Under the pieces are notes generated by a model. The model was given only the letters and a program-made list of their open reading frames with translations. It had not been told where the DNA came from and did not search any database. From assembly GCA_964613095.1 (NCBI GenBank), contig CAZTFX010000004.1, positions 12,005-76,004 on the forward strand: 64,000 bases of DNA. The letters run 5' to 3'. Shown here piece by piece: positions 1 through 9,681 of this stretch. The number at the start of each line of letters is the position of its first letter. Position 1 is the stretch's first letter. This stretch comes from RGIG4576 sp964613095. GTDB lineage: Bacteria; Bacteroidota; Bacteroidia; Bacteroidales; Muribaculaceae. A program made the translations under genes and the position numbers.

Positions 1-115
1 TGTATTAATTACATTGTATTTTCTCATTATGTTGAGACTTATGTTAATATTATGTTATTTCAATTTCATTCAACAAGCAAAGATAATACAACAAGACTAA
101 TTAAACTTCAATTTT

Positions 116-147
116 TTTGAAAAATAACACAATGTTATGTATTTTTG
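116..147 (+). promoter_or_regulatory. Bacteroidota-type promoter of the histidine kinase gene
   Basis: TTTG at 116-119 and TATTTTTG at 140-147 are separated by 20 bases, matching the Bacteroidota -33/-7 promoter pattern (TTTG-N19-21-TAnnTTTG). The ATG follows 29 bases downstream of the -7 box. Function is inferred from pattern and position. Confidence 0.65.
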
Positions 148-176
148 TGAGTTATAATAAGTAAAAAACTTCGTTA

Positions 177-1385
177 ATGGCTTTTTACGACATATATCAC
201 ACCCGACGTGTATGGAAATGGGTACTTGTGGCTGTTTCTATTGTTCTTGTTGGTAATTTCCTGTATTTCTCCAATAATTTGGTAAAGGATTTATCAAAAC
301 AAGAACGTAACCGTATGCAGATATGGGCAGACGCAACAAAGGAACTTGCTACCATGTCGATAGCTGCCGATTCGGCTTCAACTGCCAATGTGAATTTTCT
401 GTTAGGAATAATCGAGGCTAATGATAATATTCCTGTTCTTCTTGTCGATGAACAGGACAATATATTGCTTCATCGTAATTTTGTTTTACCTTATCAAACC
501 GATAATTTCGGGTTATATGCTTTGTCTCCCGAAAATGAAGATTTTCTGGTAGAGAAGTTAAAGTCATTGAAAAACACCTCCAATCGTATAGATATTCATT
601 TAGATGGAGGTATTGTACAATTTCTTTATTATGAAGACTCTACGCTTTTAAGGCGTTTGCAAGTCTATCCTTACGTACTTTTAGGTGTTTTGATAGTCTT
701 TGTTATGGTTGTTTATTTTGCTCTTATCAGCATAAAAAAAGCAGAACAAAATAAAGTGTGGGTAGGACTTTCCAAAGAAACGGCACATCAACTCGGGACT
801 CCCATTTCATCGCTTATGGCGTGGATGCAAATGCTTGAAACGACTGAACTTGATGGTTCGATAGTTTCGGATATGAACAAAGATGTTCAGCGATTATCTG
901 TTATTGCTGATCGTTTTTCCAAGATTGGTTCCAAGCCGGAGATGGAGCTTGCTTTTATCAATGAGTCGGTTGTAAACAGCCTTGAATATATGAGAACTCG
1001 CATTTCTCAGCGAGTAAAACTATCAATTCACACCGATGAAGAAGAATGTGGTGTGCTTTTATGTATGTCGCTATTTGAATGGGTAATGGAAAATCTTACA
1101 AAAAATGCAGTGGATGCAATGCAGGGTGAAGGTTCGTTAGATGTTACAGTATCAAATAGTTCAAGCACAATTTTTATTGATGTAAAAGATACGGGGAAAG
1201 GTATTGCACGTAAAAATTTCAATACAGTGTTTAATCCTGGATATACGACAAAAAAACGTGGTTGGGGACTTGGGCTTACTCTTGTGAAGCGAATAATTGA
1301 AGAATATCACGGTGGACGTATTTATGTTAAAGAGTCGGAAATAGGGTTGGGAACCATTTTTCGCATTGAATTACCTCGAAAATAG
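177..1385 (+). CDS. Membrane sensor histidine kinase
   Basis: A two-component sensor kinase that should autophosphorylate a histidine and pass the phosphate to a response regulator not encoded here. Two membrane segments (about residues 13-34 and 165-186) flank a roughly 130-residue extracytoplasmic sensor region with no domain I recognise. The H-box reads AHQLGTPISS with phospho-acceptor His204. It is followed by an N-box (NLTKNAVDAM, Asn310), a G1 box (DTGKGIA) and a G2 box (GWGLGLTLVKR), so all catalytic parts are present. The DHp helix directly follows TM2, with no clear HAMP domain. It stands alone with its own promoter and no regulator gene beside it, so it is an orphan kinase by context. 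The signal it senses cannot be read from the sequence. Confidence 0.93.
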   Translation: MAFYDIYHTRRVWKWVLVAVSIVLVGNFLYFSNNLVKDLSKQERNRMQIWADATKELATMSIAADSASTANVNFLLGIIEANDNIPVLLVDEQDNILLHRNFVLPYQTDNFGLYALSPENEDFLVEKLKSLKNTSNRIDIHLDGGIVQFLYYEDSTLLRRLQVYPYVLLGVLIVFVMVVYFALISIKKAEQNKVWVGLSKETAHQLGTPISSLMAWMQMLETTELDGSIVSDMNKDVQRLSVIADRFSKIGSKPEMELAFINESVVNSLEYMRTRISQRVKLSIHTDEEECGVLLCMSLFEWVMENLTKNAVDAMQGEGSLDVTVSNSSSTIFIDVKDTGKGIARKNFNTVFNPGYTTKKRGWGLGLTLVKRIIEEYHGGRIYVKESEIGLGTIFRIELPRK

Positions 1386-1470
1386 CTCAAAAATATATCG
1401 TATTGTGTTAAAAATGACATCAATAAGTACTTTTTTTACCAAAAACACATTATTTACAATAAAAAAGAGT

Positions 1471-1478
1471 TAAATTTG
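1471..1478 (+). promoter_or_regulatory. -7 element upstream of the giant protease gene
   Basis: TAAATTTG matches TAnnTTTG. No clear TTTG lies at the expected upstream distance. It would give a leader of roughly 120 bases before the ATG at 1603. Assignment is by pattern only. Confidence 0.45.
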
Positions 1479-1602
1479 CAGGTTAATAGCCGAAGATTTG
1501 TCCTATATGTCAAACAATTAGGTGAATCTCATTTGTTAAAATAGCTATTTTGGAGATAATAAATTTACAATTAACACAATATTATTCACAAATTCATCTA
1601 TT

Positions 1603-4600
1603 ATGCAAAAATTAGCATTAAGATTGTTATTGCTCCTCATGGTAATGGTGAGTGGCAATGTTTTTGCGTATGCTGAAAGTTTAACACCTAAGAAGGGTGT
1701 TATCCGCGTGAAGTTGCAACCTGAAGTTGCACTTCAAGTGGGAGCAACTCCTAAAGTACATACTTCGGGTGTACTGAAAACCGGTGTTACTCCTCTTGAT
1801 GTCTCAACGAAGGCAATCAAGGCACTTAGCATTCGCAGGGTGTTTCCTTATGCACCCAAGTTTGAAGCTCAAAGGGCAAAATACGGTCTGGACCGTTGGT
1901 ATGAAATCACCTTTGACGAAAGCGTTTCTACTGCTGAAGCTATTAGCACATTGAAAAAAACAGCAGGTGTACAAAACGCACATGGTATCGTTCCTATGGA
2001 ACTCAAAGAAAATGCTACCTTCCGCAAGGTGACATCTATGCCAAAGGCTGCAACAACTGCAATGCCTTTCAACGACCCTCGTCTTTCATCTCAATGGCAC
2101 TATCATAATGATGGTAGTCTGGCTCAAAGTAAAGCGGGTGCCGATATCAATTTGTTTGAGGCATGGAAAACCACAACAGGTAGTGATAAAGTTACAGTAG
2201 CAATTATCGACGGTGGTATCGACCTAAAGCATGAAGACCTTGCCGGAAATATCGCGCTTAATGAAGCCGAATTAAATGGAACAGAAGGTGTAGATGATGA
2301 TGGTAACGGTTATATCGATGATATTTACGGTTGGAACTTCTGTACAAACTCAGCTACAATCTATCCTCATGATCATGGTACACACGTGGCAGGTACTGTT
2401 GCTGCAGTAAACAACAACGGTATTGGTGTTGCCGGTGTTGCCGGTGGTGATGGCACTTCAGGAAGTGGTGTTAAGATGATTTCTGTACAGGTGTTTGACT
2501 CTCGTTCAGGAACAGGAGCAGCCGATTTTGCAGCAGCTATTGTTTATGCAGCAGAACGTGGTGCTACAATTGCACAATGTTCTTGGGGTTGGGCTTCTGC
2601 CGACTATGTAGAACAATCGGTTCTTGACGCTATCGATTATTTCACTGAAAGTGCTCGTAGTGAAAACATGACAGGTGGTCTATGTATCTTTGCAACAGGT
2701 AACAATGGAGAAACCGGTAATTGGTATCCCGGCTGTTATGAGCCTGTACTTGCTGTAGCTGCTATGAGTGATGACTTGACACCATCTTATTACTCAAACT
2801 TTGGAGAATGGGTTGATGTAGTGGCTCCCGGTGGTCTTATGGATTTCGGTGATATTCATGGTGTATTGAGTACCCTTCCTGATGATTCTTACGGTTATAG
2901 CGAAGGAACATCAATGGCAACTCCTCACGTATCGGGTATTGCTGCACTTATTTTGTCTAAACACGGTAAAACGACCTTGACAAATGAGGCTTTACGTCAA
3001 CAAATAGTAACTTCGGTTAACGATTTCTACACACTTAATCCTATTGCCGTAGGTAAATTCGGTTCAGGTTATGTAGATGCAGCTAAGGCTCTTGTAATGG
3101 GTGATGGAACAGCTCCTGAATCTGTTGCGGAATTTACCGCAAATCCTGCACAGGATAATATCACAATTGAGTGGACAATTCCTGCTTCTAGCGATAATAA
3201 TGTAAATAATCACATTTTATATTACAGTACAACAGCGTTTGACGCAACAACCGATTTAAGTACGGTATCCAGCGTGGTTATCGACACTAAGTTCTATGCT
3301 TCAGGTGATAAGGCTACTTATGAATTGACAGGGCTTAAGTCTCTTACTACGTATTATTTGGCACTTAAGGCTGTTGACCGTTGGGGTAATGCTTCGGCTC
3401 TTTCTCCTGTTGTGGAAGTAAAGACTAACGAAGGTCCTAAGATGACAGTTGACAAGACTTCGCTTACATTGAAACAAACTCCTGCGGCTCTTGTCGGAAC
3501 TGCAACATTCACAATTGGTAATGACGCTGAAGGTTTGCTTAAATGGAACGGATTGAAGAGAACAACAAGTTCTTCAATAAAGGCTTATTCCAGAACTAAG
3601 GCTCTTCTTGCAAATGTTGTTCCTTTCACAGGAACTCTTGGAGCAGAAAAGGCGGTAACTCACAGTGTGGTGAAAACCGATGAGTTTGAACAAGCTGATT
3701 ATCCGAAAGAATTTAAATATTTCAATGAATTGTATGCAAGCATTGGAGAAAGCGACAAGACTTTGCCAAACTCAGCTGCTCAATGGTTCTATGTCGATCC
3801 TAATGTTTATGCCGATGGTTTCAATTTGACTGCTGTTAAAATGAAATCAACATACGGACAAAATCCAACTGTTCAAATCTACAAAGGTTCTACAATAACA
3901 TCTGCGAATCTTGTTCAAGAAATAGTTCCTTCTTATTTCTATTCAGATATGGTTGTTAAACTTACTGAGCAACTTTATTTTGCTCCGGGTGAATCATTCT
4001 GGGTAGTATTCCATTTCCCTGCAGAAGGCAACCAAGACAACTATCCTTTAGGAATGGGTGATCTTACCGATGATACGTATGCTTCTTACAGCTATATGAG
4101 TAACGATATGGGTAAGACTTGGGTGACTTTGGCAAATGCTCTTAAGGGTTCTAACTATGAAAGTATGGCAAACAGTATGGGATGGACTATTACTGCAATG
4201 AGTCAAAATCCTGACTGGAGCACATTGCTTACTCTAACACCTTCTGAAGGTACTGTTAAGAAAGGCGAAACTCAAGAAGTAACTCTTTCTAATGACGGTC
4301 AACCATTATGTAATGGTACTTATAAGTTCAATATAAGTTTCAACACAAATGAATCGGAAGCTAATACCACTACCATTCCTGTTACATTCACTGTTTCGGG
4401 TCATGCTCCTAAGATGAAAGCTTCTAAGGTGGTTGATTTTGGAGCTCTTCTTGTAGGTCAAGAAAAGACCCTTACTGTTGAAGTTTACAATGAAGGTTAT
4501 GGACCATTTGGCTACTATGGTTCTTTGAGTGGAAACAGGATTTCTTGTACTTCAGAACATTTCAAGGCTCCTACTTATGTACAAGGAGGATTCCCTGCAC

Positions 4601-7600
4601 GTTCTGCAAATACATTTGAAGTTACCTTTGCTCCTCAAGCAAGTGGTAGTCACACAGGAACAATAGTGTTCAAAAACGCTGACGGAACCGAATTTAAGGT
4701 ATATCTTCATGGTGTTGCTACCGATCCTGCCAAGATTGCAGTAGAACCGGCAACAGTTGAGGTTGGTGATTTGGAAGTAGGAGGTGCATCTGTTACAAAA
4801 GAATTTACTATCAAGAATGAAGGTAGCTATCCTTTGGAATATGTATTCCCTAAATTCTCCGATGAAACTATCGAAGGTGTTAAAGGTAAGGTACACAAGT
4901 TTGGTTATACCGTAGCTTCCAACTTGAATGGAGCAACCGATTTTGCTTATAATGCAAATACCGAACTCATAGGAGCAACCGATATAACATCTACTTATAG
5001 TGATAACGTTTATCTAAGTAAAGAAATATATTTAGGTTTTGCGTTCCCATTCTATGGCAAGACTTATGAAAGAGCATATATTACAAGCTATGGTGGTATT
5101 GCATTCGGTACAGGTGAGTACGCTTATCGCAGTCCTCTAGCTGAAAGTGCTTATGGACTAGAGGGAGTTCCTTATATTTCTGCTTATGGAACACAACTCA
5201 CATTCGGTCCTAATTCAAAGATTGAATATGCTAAGCAAGATGGTAAGTTTGTCGTTAAGTTTACCGATGTATTAGGTTTGGTTTACGATCAAGAATATAC
5301 TCCTATCTCATTCCGCATCGTTCTTTCTGCCAACGGTGATGTGGAAATATTCTATGATAGCTACGACCCAATGAGTATGAACTTGTTCCAAGGAGGTTCT
5401 ACTTTATATTGCGGTATTTTGGATGCGGAATCGGAAGATCCAATGACTGTAACTTCAGCCGATATTGCTGATTATTGGGGAAATAGCAATGATCCTGCAG
5501 CTCATGTTTATGAGCAATTCACAAACCAAAGTGCTGTTAAGTTTATTGCTCCTAAACCTAATATGGTTACTAGCTTGAGTGCTCCTTATGGTATGGTAGG
5601 TCCGGGTGAAGTTGCTACAATTACTGCAACTCTTGCTGCCGATGAAACTATGAATGCAGGAGAAACATTCAATAATCTTGTGGTGATGAGCAACGATTTG
5701 GTAAATGGAACTACTTTAGTTAAGTTTACTGCAAATATTACAGGTGCTAGCCTTCTTCCTGCTGTGGCTCTTGAAAGCAATGACATTGATTTCGGCAAGG
5801 TATTCCGTACTTCAGATACTAAGGTCGCTGTAACAGTTAAGAATACAGGTAAGGCTGTTATGAATGTTACCGATATTAAGGTTGCTAACAATGTTGTTTC
5901 TTTAGAAGCGGCACTTCCATTTGCAATCGAACCGGGAATGTCTAAAGACATTATCGTTACAATTCCTACTGCAACTTCGGGTACAGTTGCCGATGTTATT
6001 ACAGTTACTACCGATGCAGGGGAAGTGGTTGCGAATATCAAGGGTGAAGTTATCGGTGTTCCTGTTGTTGAACTTAGCTTCAATGAAATCACTGAAACAG
6101 TAGAGAGTGGAACTCCTGTTGAAAAAGATCTTGTAATTACAAATAATGGTGACGAAGATCTTGTTTATTCTATCAAGCCTAACAATATGGTTGAGTTTGA
6201 AGATACTGCCGATGAAACTTCTAAGGTTTCTTATCAATATGCAACTTCACTTGACAATAGTTCTGTTAAGTATGAATGGGTAGATATCGAAACCAATGGT
6301 AAGGGTAATCAATACAATTTCTCTTACTATAATATGCATGATTATGTGGCTGTAGAACTTCCATTTGAATTCCCATTCTATGGTAAGAAGTATAGCAAAA
6401 TGTATATCTATAATACCGGTTTCATTTCATTCACTGAACGTGATGACCAAAAGATGTGGCCGGAACCTCCTGCAACATTCCCTTCAGGAACAATTTATAC
6501 TAATGTTATTGCTCCTTATTGGGGTCTTCACACAATGGATATTACAAAGACAGCAGGTACTTACCATTATGTAACCGAAGATGAAGCTGTGGTTTCTTTC
6601 ATGGAATATGGTAACTCTATGAATATGGGAGTTTGTTACCAAGTTATCATGAAGAAAGACGGTTCATTCAAGTTCCAATATAAGGGTTATGGCGATTATG
6701 CTATTATATATAGCATTTTCGGTCTTGCCGGTATATCCAATGAAGATGGTTCTGAAGGTATTCAATTACCTGAACGTTACGTTCAATTTGGTAATGCAGT
6801 AGAATTTGCTCCTATCGTGGAATCTACTATAGCACCTGAGGCTAACAAAACTATCAAAATGAGTGTTGATACCGATAAGATGGCAGGAATCTATAACACT
6901 GAACTTGAAATAAGTACAAACGTTCCGGGTAAGGAAAAGATTGCTATTCCGGTTAATATGACTATCACAGGCGAGGCTAAGCCTGTATTCCCAACCGATA
7001 CAATCGTGATAGAACGTATAATGAGCTCTATGGACGGTTACCGTGAAGATCTTCCTGCCGGTGGTGTTTCAGGTATGGGAGCTTACTATGAAGCTGCATT
7101 TAAAGTAGAAAACCAAGGAACAGCTCCTTTCACTATCACAAATGTTGTGAATGGTGGTCCTTCGGTTTATGATGATTGGTTTGGCTCATATAATCCGGTA
7201 TTCTACACATGGTATTATGCTCCGGAACTAGACTGGTGGTCCGGTGAACCTACAGGAAATTACGCATGGACAAGTTACTATGATTACACTCCGGTAGAAG
7301 TTGGCAAGGATGGTGTTTGGTTCTCTATCCCAATGATTGATAATATGTTGAATGCACCTCACACTCCTGGAACTTACGATATTCCTTTGACTTTCTACTA
7401 CAACGAGGGTGAAACTGCTGTAGTTAATGTTCGTTTCGTTGTAACCCCTGCTCCTTACGCAGTGTTAGATAAAGAAGAAATCCGTGTGGAAGGTGTTGCA
7501 GCCGACTATAAGGGTGTTGAAACTGTTACATTGAGTAATATGGGTCAATATAAATTGACTTATGAGCTTGTAATGGATCCTACCGGTAAGGGTGAAGTAG

Positions 7601-9477
7601 CTGATGAAAATAATGGTGGCGGTGGTATAGCTCCTATGACTAAGTCAATTGCTGCCAAGACATTGTCTGTTGAAAAGATGGCTGCTCTTAAGGCTAATAT
7701 TCGTGAAGTTAAGCCTCTTGCAGAAGAAACAGAAGAGACAACTGTTTCTATTTTGGATGCTCCTCAAGATATGGAATATAACAATGTGCTTTACTATCCT
7801 ACTGTAGCCAATAGTACTACTCCATCTTATGGTGCAGGAAATACTTATACTACATATAAAGCAGCAACTTACTATGAGGCTCCGGCTGAAGGTTTCAATA
7901 TTTCTCACATTTATTTGGCTACAACTTTGACCAACACTGATGGTTCTTATATCACAAATGCTGATATCAAGGTTGAAATCGTAAATGGTGAAGATTATGA
8001 AAACGGTGATGTTCTTGCCAAAGGTTCTGTTCATATAGAATCTATGGAAGGTGCTCGTTTCTTGGTTATTCCTCTTGATAATGCAGTGTTCATGAACCCG
8101 GGACAAGGATTCTACGTGAGAGTAACTTATCCTATAGGTGTTGAATATCCGGCATACTTGACTTATAAAGAAGAAGCAGTTGTTTCTAACCGTTTCATGG
8201 GTTATGTAGAAGGTTATGGATGGTTTGATGTAGCTTCTATGTTCAAAGACGCTTATGGCTCTCTTGGATATATCATGACATGTATCGAAACAGCTCCGGG
8301 TCAACCTTGGGTTAAGTTATTAAGCGCTGAAACAGGTACTCTTGCAGCTCCTGCCGATGGTACGGAAAACGGTGGTGAAATTGGTGGTGGCGGAGCCGTA
8401 GTTGGTCCGTTGAGTACCGAAGCACCTACATCAGTGGAACTTCAAGTACAAGTTGATGCAGCTTCAGCTCCTCTAATCAAGGGTAACAAGGCAGTACTTG
8501 TAATCAAGAGTAACGATCCTACTCAACCTATAATAAATTTCCCGATTTATCTTGATAAGAATGCTTCTCCTGTTGTAACCGGTCCTGAAACACTTGTTTA
8601 TGCTAAGGAAAATTCAACAACTACTGTTAATGTTGAGGCATCCGACCCTGATGGTGATGATTTCACTATTCTATTCAGTGATCCTGCAGAACTTGCAACA
8701 TTGAAGAGTGTTACGGCTGTTAATCCGAATGAAGCTGCTACTATTGTTATAAGCGATGATAAATTATCGGCTACTGTAAGCGGTGTAACCGAAGGCGTAA
8801 ACGTTGAGGTTGAAATCGCTGCAAAATATGGTGACGCAGGTAAGTACACATTCACTGTTACTGCTGTTGACGCAGTTAAGGCTGAAGGTCAAGCAATAGT
8901 AAGTTATGAAGTGGAACATGTTAATCAAGCTCCTGTTGCTAATGACATTAACAAGATGTTCTTGGCAATTGGTTCAATAACTGAATTAATTTCTTACGAA
9001 AGCTTGTTTACCGACCCTGATGGAGAAGACATGACTTACGAATTGACTATTCCGGAAAATGCGTCACTTACTAAGTTCATGAGCAACGAAAAGGGCTTCT
9101 ATCTAAGAGGTAAAGCTAGCGGTACAGTTACTGTAACAGTTGTTGCAACCGATGAAAGCGGTGCTTCTTCGGCTATTGCAATCGATGTAGTCGTTTATGA
9201 TCCGGCTTCAGGTATTGATGTAAATAGTTTGAATGCTAAGGTTGAAGTTTATCCTAACCCTGTAGCTGAAACATTGTATGTAACTTGTGACTTCTCTGCT
9301 AAGAAGACAACTTATGTGCTATATGCAGCTAACGGCTCTAAGGTTTATGACTCAACCGAAGATTCTAAACAAGGTGAGCCTAAGGCTATCAATGTTGCTG
9401 CACTTGCAGAGGGTGTTTACATTCTACAAGTAACAACAGAAAACGGCTCGGCTACATTCTACGTTGTTAAGAAATAA
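1603..9477 (+). CDS. Giant secreted subtilisin-like (S8) protease with T9SS sorting domain
   Basis: A 2624-residue exported serine protease. A signal peptide (about 1-24) and a pro-region precede an S8 domain (about 165-500). The triad is visible as Asp203 (AIIDGGID), His258 (DHGTHVAGT) and Ser437 (GTSMATPH), with a likely oxyanion Asn367 (ATGNNGE). A fibronectin-III-like domain follows (about 505-600), then a long array of beta-sandwich modules, several of the ASPM/SPD-2/Hydin type ('VDFGALLVGQEKTLTVEVYN'). Two related 'FPFYGK-Y' modules lie near residues 1140 and 1590, and two related 'GxxFWV/GFYV' modules near 730 and 2090. Cadherin-like repeats precede the C-terminus. The last 80 residues (VYPNPVAETL ... 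GVYILQV) are a T9SS type A sorting domain, so the protein is probably secreted across the outer membrane and anchored or released there. The catalytic residues look intact. The substrate is unknown. It is monocistronic and ends at a strong hairpin terminator. Confidence 0.93.
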   Translation: MQKLALRLLLLLMVMVSGNVFAYAESLTPKKGVIRVKLQPEVALQVGATPKVHTSGVLKTGVTPLDVSTKAIKALSIRRVFPYAPKFEAQRAKYGLDRWYEITFDESVSTAEAISTLKKTAGVQNAHGIVPMELKENATFRKVTSMPKAATTAMPFNDPRLSSQWHYHNDGSLAQSKAGADINLFEAWKTTTGSDKVTVAIIDGGIDLKHEDLAGNIALNEAELNGTEGVDDDGNGYIDDIYGWNFCTNSATIYPHDHGTHVAGTVAAVNNNGIGVAGVAGGDGTSGSGVKMISVQVFDSRSGTGAADFAAAIVYAAERGATIAQCSWGWASADYVEQSVLDAIDYFTESARSENMTGGLCIFATGNNGETGNWYPGCYEPVLAVAAMSDDLTPSYYSNFGEWVDVVAPGGLMDFGDIHGVLSTLPDDSYGYSEGTSMATPHVSGIAALILSKHGKTTLTNEALRQQIVTSVNDFYTLNPIAVGKFGSGYVDAAKALVMGDGTAPESVAEFTANPAQDNITIEWTIPASSDNNVNNHILYYSTTAFDATTDLSTVSSVVIDTKFYASGDKATYELTGLKSLTTYYLALKAVDRWGNASALSPVVEVKTNEGPKMTVDKTSLTLKQTPAALVGTATFTIGNDAEGLLKWNGLKRTTSSSIKAYSRTKALLANVVPFTGTLGAEKAVTHSVVKTDEFEQADYPKEFKYFNELYASIGESDKTLPNSAAQWFYVDPNVYADGFNLTAVKMKSTYGQNPTVQIYKGSTITSANLVQEIVPSYFYSDMVVKLTEQLYFAPGESFWVVFHFPAEGNQDNYPLGMGDLTDDTYASYSYMSNDMGKTWVTLANALKGSNYESMANSMGWTITAMSQNPDWSTLLTLTPSEGTVKKGETQEVTLSNDGQPLCNGTYKFNISFNTNESEANTTTIPVTFTVSGHAPKMKASKVVDFGALLVGQEKTLTVEVYNEGYGPFGYYGSLSGNRISCTSEHFKAPTYVQGGFPARSANTFEVTFAPQASGSHTGTIVFKNADGTEFKVYLHGVATDPAKIAVEPATVEVGDLEVGGASVTKEFTIKNEGSYPLEYVFPKFSDETIEGVKGKVHKFGYTVASNLNGATDFAYNANTELIGATDITSTYSDNVYLSKEIYLGFAFPFYGKTYERAYITSYGGIAFGTGEYAYRSPLAESAYGLEGVPYISAYGTQLTFGPNSKIEYAKQDGKFVVKFTDVLGLVYDQEYTPISFRIVLSANGDVEIFYDSYDPMSMNLFQGGSTLYCGILDAESEDPMTVTSADIADYWGNSNDPAAHVYEQFTNQSAVKFIAPKPNMVTSLSAPYGMVGPGEVATITATLAADETMNAGETFNNLVVMSNDLVNGTTLVKFTANITGASLLPAVALESNDIDFGKVFRTSDTKVAVTVKNTGKAVMNVTDIKVANNVVSLEAALPFAIEPGMSKDIIVTIPTATSGTVADVITVTTDAGEVVANIKGEVIGVPVVELSFNEITETVESGTPVEKDLVITNNGDEDLVYSIKPNNMVEFEDTADETSKVSYQYATSLDNSSVKYEWVDIETNGKGNQYNFSYYNMHDYVAVELPFEFPFYGKKYSKMYIYNTGFISFTERDDQKMWPEPPATFPSGTIYTNVIAPYWGLHTMDITKTAGTYHYVTEDEAVVSFMEYGNSMNMGVCYQVIMKKDGSFKFQYKGYGDYAIIYSIFGLAGISNEDGSEGIQLPERYVQFGNAVEFAPIVESTIAPEANKTIKMSVDTDKMAGIYNTELEISTNVPGKEKIAIPVNMTITGEAKPVFPTDTIVIERIMSSMDGYREDLPAGGVSGMGAYYEAAFKVENQGTAPFTITNVVNGGPSVYDDWFGSYNPVFYTWYYAPELDWWSGEPTGNYAWTSYYDYTPVEVGKDGVWFSIPMIDNMLNAPHTPGTYDIPLTFYYNEGETAVVNVRFVVTPAPYAVLDKEEIRVEGVAADYKGVETVTLSNMGQYKLTYELVMDPTGKGEVADENNGGGGIAPMTKSIAAKTLSVEKMAALKANIREVKPLAEETEETTVSILDAPQDMEYNNVLYYPTVANSTTPSYGAGNTYTTYKAATYYEAPAEGFNISHIYLATTLTNTDGSYITNADIKVEIVNGEDYENGDVLAKGSVHIESMEGARFLVIPLDNAVFMNPGQGFYVRVTYPIGVEYPAYLTYKEEAVVSNRFMGYVEGYGWFDVASMFKDAYGSLGYIMTCIETAPGQPWVKLLSAETGTLAAPADGTENGGEIGGGGAVVGPLSTEAPTSVELQVQVDAASAPLIKGNKAVLVIKSNDPTQPIINFPIYLDKNASPVVTGPETLVYAKENSTTTVNVEASDPDGDDFTILFSDPAELATLKSVTAVNPNEAATIVISDDKLSATVSGVTEGVNVEVEIAAKYGDAGKYTFTVTAVDAVKAEGQAIVSYEVEHVNQAPVANDINKMFLAIGSITELISYESLFTDPDGEDMTYELTIPENASLTKFMSNEKGFYLRGKASGTVTVTVVATDESGASSAIAIDVVVYDPASGIDVNSLNAKVEVYPNPVAETLYVTCDFSAKKTTYVLYAANGSKVYDSTEDSKQGEPKAINVAALAEGVYILQVTTENGSATFYVVKK

Positions 9478-9497
9478 ACAGTTATTTTCCTTATATG

Positions 9498-9529
9498 AAA
9501 AAGCGATTGGGATTCCCAGTCGCTTTTTT
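9498..9529 (+). terminator. Rho-independent terminator after the S8 protease
   Basis: AAAAAGCGA and TCGCTTTTTT arms enclose an inner TGGG/CCCA stem and are followed by a T-run, 20 bases after the protease stop codon. Confidence 0.85.
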
Positions 9530-9582
9530 GTTTTAATTAAGTTTTGAATATAGAAGATATTGTATGTAAATTTTAAAGGGAA

Positions 9583-9616
9583 TTTGTAGAAATTTAACGT
9601 AAATGTTATATCTTTG
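9583..9616 (+). promoter_or_regulatory. Promoter of the Na/Pi symporter gene
   Basis: TTTG at 9583-9586 and TATCTTTG at 9609-9616 are spaced 22 bases apart, slightly longer than the usual 19-21. The start codon lies 66 bases downstream of the -7 box. Confidence 0.55.
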
Positions 9617-9681
9617 TGGTAATTTATGCTAAGTGCTGTTTATTATCGTAAAAATTAAATAACACAAAAATCTTTGAGCAG

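Noticed and set aside
5586..6237. Two overlapping antisense frames (168 and 111 codons) in the protease gene
   Set aside because: Low-complexity Thr/Ser/Val antisense translation of beta-rich repeats, with no independent evidence.
7645..8304. 219-codon open frame on the minus strand inside the S8 protease gene
   Set aside because: It is antisense to strongly coding sequence, has a Cys/Ile/Ser-rich composition typical of antisense frames, and has no promoter or family resemblance.
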